NCBI RefSeq assembly: GCF_014898055.3 | Contig: NW_023603184.1 | Span: 121,944,615 to 122,008,614 of the forward strand | DNA from: Talpa occidentalis | Lineage: Eukaryota; Chordata; Mammalia; Eulipotyphla; Talpidae | Length of the DNA: 64,000 nucleotides | Direction of reading: 5' to 3' | In this document: piece by piece, positions 49,041-59,290 of the stretch | Layout: every line of letters begins with the position of its first letter | Numbering within the stretch: the stretch's first letter is position 1 | The notes under the pieces: generated by a model | What the model saw: the letters and a program-made list of their open reading frames with translations, nothing else | Databases searched by the model: none | Told to the model about the DNA's origin: nothing | Made by a program: the position numbers and the translations under genes

Positions 49041-49645
49041 TATTTATAGCAATTTTTTTCATTGTCATCAAAACCTAAAGCAACTTTAATAGTTGCTTTA
49101 GTAGATGAATGAAGAAATAAACCATGATGTATCCAGACAAGGAAATATTATTCAGTATTAAAAAGAAATTAACTATCAAGTCATGAACAGAAATGAAGCA
49201 ATCTTAAGTGCATATAAGTTAGAAAGAGGCCAATCTGAAAGGTTACTACTGCATGATTCCAACTATATAACATTCTAAAAAAGGCAAAACTGGAAAGACA
49301 ATGAAAAGATCAGTGGTTGCCAAAGACCAGAAGAAGGTGGACATGGATGAGTAGGCAGAGCACAGAGGATATTGAGGGTATTGAAAATACTTTATATATA
49401 ATACGATAATCATGAATACTTGTTATCATATATTAGTAAAATCCCATAGAATATACACCACCAAAAATGAACCCAAATGTAGACTACGGATTTTGGATGT
49501 TCATGATATTGTGTCAGTTTAAAATGTAACAAATATACTGCTCTGGTGTGGATGCAGAAGATAAACAGGAAATCTCTGCAATTCCCTTTAAATTTTTCTG
49601 TGAAACTAAAACTTCTCTAAAAAATATTCTTTATAAAACAAATGC
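49041..49645 (+). mobile_element. Older LINE-1 3' end
   Basis: Separate and more diverged than its left neighbour: TTATTCAGTATTAAAAAGAA near 49148, CAGTGGTTGCCAAAGACCAG near 49312, ATGTAACAAATATACTGCTC near 49523, CAGGAAATCTCTGCAATTCC near 49566, and ACTAAAACTTCTCTAAAAAA near 49604. A 66-codon open stretch (49548-49748) is a by-product of this 3' end. Confidence 0.75.
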
Positions 49646-51176
49646 ACTGAAATATAATGGAGACAAGGACACATTGAAAACATACTACAATAAGTGCTAT
49701 AAAAATACTTTTAGGCCTGTGGATTTTATCTCCTCATCTAGATTTTGAACTCCTTAATGTGTGGTTTTATGTCTGTTCTTTTAAGTCCATGAAAGAATAT
49801 TCAGACCAGAGGGAGCAATCAATAAATATTGTGAATTAAAGAAGATAATGAGTCCTCACCTAAATGTAAAATGTCCCCAACCACATGAGAGATTTAAGTC
49901 TGACCATATTTTGTGTGTGACATCTGGAACAGAAGAGGTACAAGAAGCTTATTGACTGATGGGATGGTGAGAGTTCCAAACTGATTGTTCCCAATGTGGC
50001 CCACTGGAAATCATGGGCTGTGCCAGTAAACTTCATTGAAGAGTTGGCAGAGTAGATAAAACCTCAGGAACCTGGGATTTACAAAGCCTTAATTTCAGAC
50101 TCTTCAGGGTCAACTTAATCCCTTCAAGTATCAATCATAAATTGAATAATGTGATGTTTGGGAAGTGTCCCCTGACAGGGTCAAACTACCCCAGAAGACA
50201 ATAAGAATAGTGGTTAGAAGTTTTGCCTTTTGAGGCATTCTGTGGTTGACTAGGCAGCAAGAGAGGGTGAGTGCAAAAAGCAGACTTCTGCTCCTTCCTG
50301 GAAAAGTCCTCACGGTGACTAGCACTGGGGCCTGGGGTGCACAGCAAATACATCACCTGTCTTTGCACTTTAGTTCAGTGTCAAATATAAAGAGCATGAA
50401 ATACGGATCACATAGTGTTTTTGCTCCCAATGAGGTTTCAAGTAATCCACACATTGGCTTCTTCACCACAAAATAGGATCAATCAGGCAGCCCAAAAATT
50501 TTATCTCAATTTCACACATGGAAAATTTGAGATAAAGAGAAGTAACAAATATTTATGATCATATATCTGGCAAACTCTATCACCAATACATCATACAGAT
50601 TGAGAGACGCATGTGCCATTTATTTTTTTTTTTTTTGAAGTATAAGAAAAGCTAAATACACACACATCTGTAGTGTGAACCCCAGGTAGCCTGGTAATGG
50701 CCACCTTATATCATATGAGGCTATCTTGCATGGGTATCTGGCATTCATTTTGAAATAATATGATGACAAAACTGAGAACAAAATAAACTGTTAAAGGTGA
50801 CTGTGTGAAGACATGGGAAATCCTGGATCTGTCCTCACTGACTTCATCTATCCACTAGAACTGCCAGTTTGTGACTACAACATTCGTCTAACAATAACTT
50901 ACTCAAAGAAACTCAACTAAGTTGGTTTTACTCTTAGTATTTCCTTTTTTCAATCTTGTTTACAATTATATATAACACTTCCTTTGGAGAGATTATCAAC
51001 ATGGAAATCACAGGCCCTTATAAACTGGAAGCCAGAATCAGCTGCCTCCCCCACTTATAAACTTCCTCTTTGCTTAGAGTATGTGGGAGATCAGACCAGG
51101 TGTTCTCAGCACTTAGACTCCAATCTTGTCACACGGTGCTCAGTGGGACCCAGACAAGGTTGCCTGGTCTTTCAAT
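49646..51176. other. No recognised gene
   Basis: Mixed DNA. 50480-50600 may be a decayed minus-strand MIR (TTTATCTCAATTTCACACAT near 50500, AAGAGAAGTAACAAATATTT). 50990-51176 has slightly raised GC. Open frames at 50131-50368 (minus) and 50246-50476 (plus) overlap and have no domain content. Confidence 0.45.
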
Positions 51177-51632
51177 TGTAAGGGGAAAAGGATGTCCTAA
51201 AGCTAATTCCATACAGGCTTTGTTGACTCTGCCCCCCCACTCCAGACCAAAGCCAAAAGACACTGGGAACTACAAATCCCATCACCACCAAAGGGAAGGT
51301 TGCTGGAATCTGAGGGTGGGTTTAAGCAGCCAGGTTTGGTATAAAACCAGACAAGTGGGCTTTGGGGGATTCCCCATTTTGGCTCCCCGCCAGCTCGGAG
51401 AGTGCCTTTGGGTTTCCAGGTCGGCAGATCGGGTAGGACACATTAAAGACTTTATTTCCCTATTTACTCCCTGAGTTGTACATTTTCCTTATTTCCTTTT
51501 TCCCTTGTAAATAAACCTTTTATTAACCTTTTGTGTGTGCCTGTAGTGGAGTATTAATAAGTCCCTTTTTAAGCGCACAGGTGAGGACCCACAGCCAGGC
51601 AACCCGTTCAATATCGGGGCTGCTCCGTAACA
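51177..51632 (+). mobile_element. Solo LTR of an endogenous retrovirus, probably class I
   Basis: Bounded by TGTAAGGG...CCGTAACA, an imperfect terminal inverted repeat (6 of 8). Inside: a TATA box TATAAAA at 51340-51346, GC-rich sequence to about 51420, a polyadenylation signal AATAAA at 51510-51515 and a GT-rich stretch (TTTTGTGTGTGCC) just after it, in the order U3-R-U5. Size 456 bp fits a gammaretrovirus-like LTR. Flanking 4-mers CAAT and CTAT differ at one base, compatible with a 4-bp target-site duplication. No gag, pol or env text is adjacent. An open frame of 134 codons (51070-51474) overlaps it and is probably chance. Confidence 0.72.
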
Positions 51633-52559
51633 CTATCACTCAAAGAACCAGTAACCCTGTACTATATCTGTCTCTCCCCAACAGTTACAAATTTAGTGAC
51701 AAAGTTAACTCCATCTTGGCAAGAATTTCTAAGTTTAACAGGATGGTGTTGAAGATCAGCAGAGGAAGTTCAATGAAAGCAAAATACCTTTCCTTTTTGT
51801 GACTGAATTTGCAATAAAGATAAATGAAAATAAATACTGCAGAGAAACAGAGATTTAAACTCACTTTGTGACGCCTTTCCTCTCAGAATCTCAAAATGGT
51901 TATGTTAAAAATGCTCACTTTTACATCAGACTCAGGTGTTACAATGTGAACAAGAAAAACAGAAGCTCATTCATTGTCCTGCTCTCCATTCATTTTGTGT
52001 GCAGTGTGTGGGTGTACTAAACAGTGTGCTTATTTATATTCAATCACATATGGATGCTTTATATGAATTAGGTATCTATAATGCAGATATTTTAAATATT
52101 TGTTTACCACCAAATGTTTAATTGGGATTTCCATGAATACAGTAAAAGATGAATGTGCTAAATATATGTGTAGTTGTATATGGGTATCTGGTACAACTTA
52201 CTATTATGTCTTTTTGTGGATCAAACAGGTGAAAAAGAAAATCAGGTATCCTAAATAAATTTGGTTCATTTCTATTTTTTTCAACATGAAACAAAATGTT
52301 CAATATACAATAAGCATCATTTTAAAGGGGGATGGAGAGAGCAAATTATTTGGGAACACAAGAAGCCCTAACTTTAAGAAAAAATTGCAACAGTGGGAAA
52401 TTGATGTTCTTTCTTTTTGTAGAAAGTATTTGCATTTTTTTTTTTAAGTTCAACATAGATGCAAATATTTTAAACAAACAAAACCATGCCAGGGGTAACA
52501 ATAGACTATTTCTGAGTTGGGGAGAAAAAAAGCTTGCCAGGAGTAGGCATGTATATTTT
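51633..52559. other. No recognised feature
   Basis: AT-rich DNA with two short plus-strand open frames (51533-51802 and 51936-52121) of no recognisable content. Confidence 0.5.
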
Positions 52560-53140
52560 TAAGCATACTGCTTCAAAAAGCAGGATGTCGGGATGTTGCA
52601 TCTTTAATTTTTCTGTTAATTATAGATTGAGCATTGTTGTGAATCTTGTCCTCAAAACCAAGCTCAGAAAATAAGAGCAGATGCTCATCGCCAGGTTTGG
52701 CTCATATGGGAATTGAACGGAACATATTGGTTTATAATTAATGTAATTTGTTGGATTATCTTTTGTGAAGGAGCGAAGGTAAACAACCTTGCAGCATTGT
52801 GGCACTATCGGCGGAGCTTGGCACTTCTATAGTCATGGAGGGAAAAAGAAGAATGAAAAAGGATAAAAAAAGCTCTTCCTGTTGGATTATAGGGAATTTT
52901 GAAATGTCTGTCACATTCAAACATACTTTAATTAATTCAAATGAAAGAATTAGGTGAGAGACCCTAAAGCTAATTACAAAGAGTTTGTGAGATGGGAGCC
53001 ATTGGTTTCCCAATGGGGACTTTAGATAAGCTGAATTCTTTTTTATTTGCTTTAATTTTATGCTGCAGTAGGAAAAAGGAAGGGAAACATTTTCCCTTCT
53101 TTCTAAACAGGAAATTGGGAACAAGACAATATTCATTGAT
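52560..53140. other. Candidate conserved non-coding block
   Basis: About 580 bp without recognisable repeats. It keeps several CpGs in otherwise CpG-depleted DNA (GATGTCGGGATG near 52585, TGCTCATCGCCAGG near 52683, GAGCGAAGG near 52772, CTATCGGCGGAGC near 52806) and is dense in TAATTA/AATTA cores (TAATTAATTCAAAT near 52930, TTTATAATTAATGT near 52731). A minus-strand open frame of 126 codons (52756-53136) crosses it but has no domain. This texture suits an enhancer-type element; unproven. Confidence 0.3.
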
Positions 53141-53149
53141 TTGAATATT

Positions 53150-53246
53150 TACCCTTTTGTGGGCACTGTGTTATTCACCAAAAAAATATACAATTGTAAC
53201 TTGGGAGTTCTGGGGTGCCCCTCTCCCTGCCCTGTAACACAATGAC
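53150..53246 (+). mobile_element. Fragment of an LTR U5 end
   Basis: GTGCCCCTCTCCCTGCCCTG then TAACAC at about 53216-53241 is almost identical to the right end of the LTR at 54.6-55.3 kb. The upstream 60 bp are only loosely similar (both start near a GTGTTA). It looks like the remaining U5 end of a related LTR. Confidence 0.45.
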
Positions 53247-53959
53247 TTCTTCTGAGGTCAGGGCAGGCACTACTCAAATCTTGTCTTTGTTTTCTTCTCC
53301 ATCCCCTCTGAGGTATAGATGTTATCTTCATTTTGAATAAACTCATTCATGAAGAAAAGGAGTAACCATAAGCCTTTTCCACACACAACCAAGTTAGGAA
53401 AGATAAATGTCCTTTGGTGTGACATTTCCCAGTCGTAAAATAGTTTCTCTGCCTCACATTGATTGTGGGAGTATATGTGTTAATTCAGGTCTTTGACAAT
53501 GTGGTTTTGACATTGCATCCAATGAATTTTCTTTTTTTTTTTTTTTTTACCCATTTCTGTATGTTAGATGCCATTTTAAAATTTGTGTTTAATAGCTTCT
53601 AAATATAGAGTAGTAAATTTGAAACTTTTTGTCATGATCCCCCTTGCTGTGATTGAGTGGAAAAGTCTATTTTAATTGACCATTCACTTTTTTTTCATAT
53701 TTTTCTTCTATTTGATTGCTAAAATTAAATTATTCTTTCCAACATTTCTTAACTAGAAGCCTAGTTTAGGGCATTAGAGATCCAGAATCTGGCAGTAATT
53801 TGGGGGAAAAAAAGAGAGGAGGGAGTGCAAACATTAAAACATTTTATTTAAAAGCAAATGATGTGCATCCCTTTTTAAATGTAATTATGCAAATGATGTT
53901 AATCCTATTTTTATTGTCTGAAGTAAATTCTTAAGTTTCATCTTAAAAAGTATTTCCTT
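53247..53959. other. No firm feature
   Basis: AT-rich DNA. At 53880-53905 there is AATTATGCAAATGATG, which contains an octamer-like ATGCAAAT, in sequence free of recognisable repeats. No gene. Confidence 0.45.
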
Positions 53960-54195
53960 TGGAAGGCTTTTCAGACTATCCTGCCCCCAAAGAATAATTT
54001 AAGTACTTTTTCTGTGTATATCATAATACCCAGCTCTTTGCCATCTGATATTATTTACCACACCCTAATAGAATTGCTTGCCTATTTGTCTGTCTCCCTC
54101 TAACATTGGAGTTGTTTAAGAGAAGAATCCTTGTTTTATTCACCATCTTGCCAGTGTCTGGAAATTCCTCTGCAACGAATTGTTGAAAAGATGTT
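53960..54195 (+). repeat. LINE-2 3' end relic
   Basis: AAGGCTTTTCAGACTATCCT near 53962, ATATTATTTACCACACCCTA near 54049, TTGTCTGTCTCCCTCTAACA near 54087, TCACCATCTTGCCAGTGTCT near 54140. The order matches LINE-2 3' ends. Confidence 0.6.
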
Positions 54196-54616
54196 TGGGT
54201 GTTATCGAAAAATGGAATCTAGAGTATGAAGGTCATTACTAACAAATTAGCACCCACATATTTTTTATTTTAGAGTGTAATCACATTTGTGCAAGGAAAC
54301 CATGGTGATATTAAACTCCTTATATATTGATAATTTCTGAACTACTTGTTATAAATCCTAAGCTGGGCAAGGTGAAAGCATCAGGTCAATTCATTCATAA
54401 ATATCTATCATTTATTGAAAACTGAGACCATACATTAGTGCTAATAGACATACAGTTGAATTGCTGGGGATGATGTCTACTTTGTAATTTGATAAAACAA
54501 ACATAAAACAGTAATTAATGATAAAAGTTGGCATATAATTAAAGACTAAATTGTATAGTACATGCTTCCCTAAACTACATGTGGACAGAAAAGAAGAAAA
54601 GTTTGAGCGCTAAAAT
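54196..54616. other. No recognised feature
   Basis: AT-rich DNA, nothing identifiable. Confidence 0.5.
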
Positions 54617-55297
54617 TGTGAAAGATGTCAAGGAGAGAATCACACATGAAAAACTTGTGTAGGTTAGCATTAACTCTGGCTATATCCATGTTAGGTGCCA
54701 TTGTAATAGGATGGTCCCCAGGAAAGGGGGAGGTTCCAGGTTCCCTGCCCCACCTAAGGAAGGGTGGAGCTGAGCAGGAAGAGAAGAAGCTGCAGAGGAG
54801 ACTGAGGAAGGAAGGAAGCAGGATGGAGCCAGAAGGAGACCTGGAGGAGGCACATGGAGACTAGAGACATGTGAAGAAACTGCTTGTCTTTTGGTCGTGG
54901 ACTGGGTGACACAGATGTGGGTGAGACCCGTGGGGAGGTGACAATGGCAGATTTTATCTTGATGTTGATTTTGCTCTTTTCCTTCCGGGCTTGTCTGGTT
55001 GTTTCTGACCCTTTTCTGTGGGTCCCCACTGGAAGATGCTTTAGACTTGTGGCAGGCTTTGGGGCCTTGCTCTGGGGCAATCCCATTTGGATGGACTTTT
55101 ACCCACGAGGGGATGGGTAACTTTGGGTGCTTGATTTAGAAACTAGATTCTTTGCCTTTCCTGTATTGTTTCCTAATTGTATTAAAGTTCCTTTCCATTA
55201 AAGTCTCATGTTTTGTGTTAATGCAGCGGATGGCAGAACCCATATAGAATAGGCAGGTTTGTGGGGTTTGGGCTGCCCCTCTCCCTGCCCTGTAACA
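54617..55297 (+). mobile_element. Probable solo LTR, 5' boundary tentative
   Basis: A GC-richer block of about 680 bp ending in CTGCCCTGTAACA. A start at TGTGAAAG (54617) would pair imperfectly with that end (TGTTACAG reversed). Two ATTAAA signals at 55181-55186 and 55197-55202 precede a TGTTTTGTGTT stretch, as at an R/U5 boundary. The right terminus recurs at 53.2 kb, which supports a dispersed family. No target-site duplication found, class not assigned. Open frames of 79, 110 and 78 codons inside it are not retroviral genes. Confidence 0.58.
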
Positions 55298-55508
55298 CCT
55301 TTACACAGGTTCTCATTTATAGAGGTTAAGAATAGAAAAACTGGAAAGGAGGCACCACAAAACCAGAAATCTGGCTCACACAATCCCAAGAGCTGGAGGT
55401 GGGGGTAGAAGGGATTAGCATAGCCATTAACCCAGCTATGGAAACCAGGACCCTTAGGCACCAATTCCTAGATTACAAAGTATAAGATGCAAGCAGGTAT
55501 TAGACTGC
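55298..55508. other. Unassigned spacer between two LTR-like elements
   Basis: Moderate GC, no recognisable domain. May belong to either neighbouring LTR. Confidence 0.35.
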
Positions 55509-56113
55509 TGAAGGGGTTGTCAAGAGCTCAGACCCAAAGGTAAAGATATGGAGATTAGGCCCATCATGGAATCTCAGGTCCCTTTCAAATTCTACATAGT
55601 CTATTCAAAGTCAGCAACAAACTAGCCACTCCCTGAAGTAGTGAGCCCCTCCCAAAGAGATGAAGTTTGTATCAGTGCAGTCTCTGCACTGGCAGGGGGC
55701 AGCAGTCCATTTGCCCAACTGTGCATCTATGCAGGTGCTCCTTTTCAACAACTCGTTCTCCCTCCGCAGGGCAGCAGCCTTCCGGCCTGCCTGTGACCTA
55801 GAACTTGCCAGGGCTTCTCTTCACCAACCTCCCACAGCTGAGACAGCTCTCCTCATGGCCGCCCGCCTGCAACCTCTCAGCAATCCTGTCCCTTTCGGGG
55901 CAGCTCTTCCTGCCCGCTTATGTCTATGCCAGTGTCTTTTACTCAGTTCTGTCCCTTTCCCTAATAAACCTGCTCTTTTCAATATAACTAAAGTCTCTGT
56001 CTGGTGGAGAAACCCACCTGGAAAACTCCCCATGTGCCGCTGAAAGGGGCGCTCTGTTGAAACCTTTCCCAGAGTGAATCCAAGGACCCTGCACCCCAAA
56101 CCCACTGACTCAA
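55509..56113 (+). mobile_element. LTR-like element, probably class I endogenous retrovirus
   Basis: GC-rich block with a canonical LTR 3' half: CCCTTTCCCTAATAAACCTG (AATAAA at 55963-55968), then TCTCTGTCTGGTGGAGA near 55992 as in R/U5 of gammaretrovirus-like LTRs, and an end near CCACTGACTCA at 56113. The left boundary is a guess. Open frames of 127 and 94 codons on opposite strands overlap here and carry no retroviral domain. A CTCF-like motif lies at about 55688-55703. Confidence 0.55.
55688..55703 (+). promoter_or_regulatory. CTCF-like motif in the LTR
   Basis: ACTGGCAGGGGGCAGC agrees with the CTCF core (CCASYAGRGGGCRC type) at the central GCAGGGGGC, but with mismatches on both sides. Only a sequence match; occupancy unknown. 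Confidence 0.35.
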
Positions 56114-57849
56114 AAATGACATCACTCAGTATCTCCTTTCAAGTCTGATAGTATATATCTTCATGCTACAGAGAAGAAAGTAACAGATCAGTAAATTATT
56201 TCCCAAAGTCATACCACCAAAAACCTGTCACGTTTTGAGCCCCAAAACGTTCACGATACTATATGGTAACTGACAGAATATATAAAAGGAACATAAACAT
56301 ATGAAAAATCATTCAATGAAAGGACAGAAGTAAGTAGATGAAAAAGAACTAATAAAGGGCCATTTTACAAAAGACAAAGAAGTAGAGTTTCAAGAAGGAA
56401 AAACAGTGAATCATGTCAAAAACTGCAAACAGGTCCAGGAGACTGTGCATCTATCATTGTGTTTGAAAACAAAAATGGTGAGTTTTGAACATTTTAAAAG
56501 TAAGTGGGATGGATGAAAACTATGCTTCAAGGCTAAGGGCAGAAATGATGCTGGGAAGACAATATAGGTAGATGTCTACTGTAAAACGAAAGTACATAGA
56601 ATTTGACTGGAAGGATGGCAGCTAAATTAAGCAAAGCCTTCCTTAAGATGAAAGATGTGAACTACTGAAACCAAAGGAGGGAGAAATGGAATGGAGAAGA
56701 GAAAGTGTGGGGGCAAAATACCTCAATCTAGTGAAGCAAAAAAGGGTTAGCACTTTTGAGGCTCTTCTGCTGGGACTGAGAAAAATTGAATGTGTTCTGT
56801 ACAATAAAGAAATTAGTGTGAGATGAAGATGAGAATCAATAAATGTCTGCCTTGATCCTTTTATTTTAAGAACAAGTGAGTTCACTAGCTGAGAAAAGGG
56901 GCAATGAGGACAGCGAAGCTGAAGGAGAAATGAAATCTTTTGAAATTACAGTGTGAATGATGGACATTTTCCTTCCACAGCATCATCTGCCTGAACCTAA
57001 ATGCTTATAAAGTATCTTCCTTCCTAATCAAATAAAAATTATTACTTGACTCTTTTAAATTCCCAAAGGACTTTAGGAGAATCTGGATGGCATGAAATGG
57101 CAAGAACTTCTATTCAAAAAAGAAAAAAGAAAGAAAAAAAGTGGACAGATTGACCAATGTAAGAATTCTGGCCCTTCTCCAAAATTATAGCGTGTCAGTG
57201 GCAAAAATTCTAAGTATGAGCCAGATCTAAATTCAGTTTTATTTGTGCTATATTTCTGTTTCTGACACGGAGCATAGGTATTTATGTTTTAAAATAAATG
57301 ACTATATTGAAAGACTATATTGTAAATAATATATAATGAGAAGCATATCAAATACTTACAAAGTTTGACTAGATTCCTTATTTTGTTTTAAGGATAAAAT
57401 AATTTCTTTCCATGAATCAAAAACTTTACCAGAAAATTATTTGTAAATGTAAATAGAGATCTGCTGATCTCTCATCCTTTCAAATTTGTATTAATTTTTT
57501 AAAAATCATTGTATGCTATTCAATCTGAACTTGTTAGTTGTGAACTATATCATGGTTGATAAAAACCAAACACTGGACACTGTCCAGGCAAATATGTATA
57601 GTGAGCCAAATCTATTTTTGGAATTCTTCTGCATTTCAAATGGTCAGGAAACTACTTAATCCCCCAATTCTCAAATCTTCATACATATACATAAAGCCCT
57701 ATGTCCCCAAGGACTATAGATTCCATGGAAGATGCTCCAAGGAAATTTATTTTTGTCTGGGTCTACCTGAGGCACCAAATTCTATTCACAATAGTTTATT
57801 TACATGGAATGCTATATATTTTTTAAAATTTTGTACCCAAACAAAAAAA
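56114..57849. other. No recognised gene
   Basis: AT- and purine-rich DNA. GAAA-type tract at 57113-57140. Open frames at 56643-56885 (minus) and 57556-57864 (plus, 102 codons) have no recognisable domain. Confidence 0.5.
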
Positions 57850-58560
57850 CTTAAAAGCTATTGAAAACAAAGAAAATATTTCCACACTACAAGCAAAACT
57901 GAAAGACAAATGAAAGTCTAGGGAGAAATCGCTGTAACAGATTTATCAAAAAACTAATATAACTACAAAGGCTTATAACCAGTATGAATAAAGACAAACA
58001 TAATAGGGAAAACAATGAGCTAAACACATGAACAAGCAATTAAAAAATGAGGAATATAAGAGATCAAAAATATTAGATGGTCATCTTCATCAGTAAAAAA
58101 AGTGCAAGCATAATATAATAAATTATTTAACACTTTTTGAAGGGAAGATTCTCAGTTTTCAATAAAATATTAATAATTTATTCAATATTGGAAGGGATGA
58201 GGGAAATCACACTTCTATAAATTGCTGATAGAAATGATTTTTAAACCTTATTTTCATTCATGTTTTTTGAACCATATGGTAGGCAATTTGTTAACATATA
58301 ATAAAAGTGTGTATATCTTTTACCCAATGATTTCTCTTTTAAGTGCTTATTCCAAAAGACCAATTGGTCATGCACAAACATATGTGGAACAGAATATGTA
58401 CAAGATAATTCATTGCAGTGGGTTTATGATAAGGAAAACTGAGAAGAACCTAATTATCTAAAATACTCTAAAGAGCATTTTAATGCATCCATACAATGGG
58501 AGTTTCCGTATCCTTTTAAAAGGAAGATGTTTACGTATATTCATTCACATGAAAAGTTCT
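57850..58560 (+). mobile_element. Old LINE-1 ORF2 fragment
   Basis: Degenerate ORF2 C-terminal text: AGACAAATGAAAGTCTAGGG near 57904, CACATGAACAAGCAATTAAA near 58026, ATTCAATATTGGAAGGGATG near 58180, ATTGCTGATAGAAATG near 58221, and ATACAATGGGAGTTTCCGTA near 58491. Very diverged. Confidence 0.55.
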
Positions 58561-58589
58561 TTGTGTTCTCAGCTTTGCCATATTCTTCA

Positions 58590-59290
58590 CTTTCTTTTTA
58601 ATGAAATAACATCCTTGTTAATTATTTGACAGTATAGGATTTCTTTCCTCAGGTGAGGTCACTATAGCTCTCCCACCATTATATAACTCACTGTGCTGGT
58701 CCCCTGGTCAGCTTTGATCTTCCTCCCTTACCTTTCTCTCCCTCCCACCTCATGGATGCCTCAGGTATATGGTCAGCTATCAAGCTTTGTCTTTGTCTGA
58801 CCCTTTGTTTGCTTTCTCTGTATAAACCAATACATGAAACCACCTGGTATTTATTTTTTTCCTTCTGCCTTTTTTTGCTTAGCATAATCTCTTCCAGCAA
58901 CATCCACGTTACCACAAATAACATGAGTTTATCATGTTTGATTTCTGACTAATATTCTATTGTGCATATATACCACATTTGCTCAATCCACTCATTTTTT
59001 TTTTTCTTTTCAGATTTATTTTTTATTTATACAAGAGCCAGGGTACAGGCCAGATGCATGGGAAGGTGAGAGGATTCACCAGAGACAGAGCAGGGAATGG
59101 AACAGGAAGACTGACGAAACACACTGCTGAGGAGCAATGAGCAAGACAGGAGAGGTCTGCTCACCATGTGGGATTCTCGCCAGCCGGCCGGGATCGAACC
59201 CATGCTACAAAAGCTGAGGACAGCTTCACAGTGCTGCGCTCAACGTGCTGTGCCACCGGGGAGGCCCCTCCACTTGTTCTTTTTAATTGT
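58590..59290 (-). mobile_element. LINE-1 3' UTR and ORF2 end, minus strand, with a SINE inside
   Basis: Reversed 3' UTR (CTTGTTAATTATTTGACAGT near 58614; TGAGGTCACTATAGCTCTCC near 58654) then ORF2 end (CCTGGTATTTATTTTTTTCC near 58843; TTGCTTAGCATAATCTCTTC near 58875; TTCTATTGTGCATATATACC near 58953). The 3' UTR is the same subfamily as the outer LINE-1 at 2.2 kb and the piece at 35.8 kb. Confidence 0.85.
58995..59268 (-). mobile_element. T+ SINE, older subfamily, inside the LINE-1
   Basis: T-run, CAGATTTATTTTTTATTTAT, ACAAGAGCCAGGGTACAGGC near 59031, body, B box reversed (GGGATCGAACCC near 59190) and head GCCACCGGGGAGGCCCC. Imperfect target-site duplication TCCACTCATT / TCCACTTGTT (58987, 59269). 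Its reversed B box GGGTTCGATCC is intact. Confidence 0.93.

Noticed and set aside
51070..51474. Longest plus-strand open frame, 134 codons
   Set aside because: It overlaps the solo LTR and its left flank, has no recognisable domain, and starts outside the LTR. Higher GC lowers stop density, so chance is the simplest reading.
52756..53136. Minus-strand open frame of 126 codons
   Set aside because: No recognisable domain or splice context; kept only as part of a possible non-coding conserved block.
55660..56105. Open frames of 127 (plus) and 94 (minus) codons over the same DNA
   Set aside because: Both lie in a GC-rich LTR-like block, on opposite strands, without gag, pol or env features.
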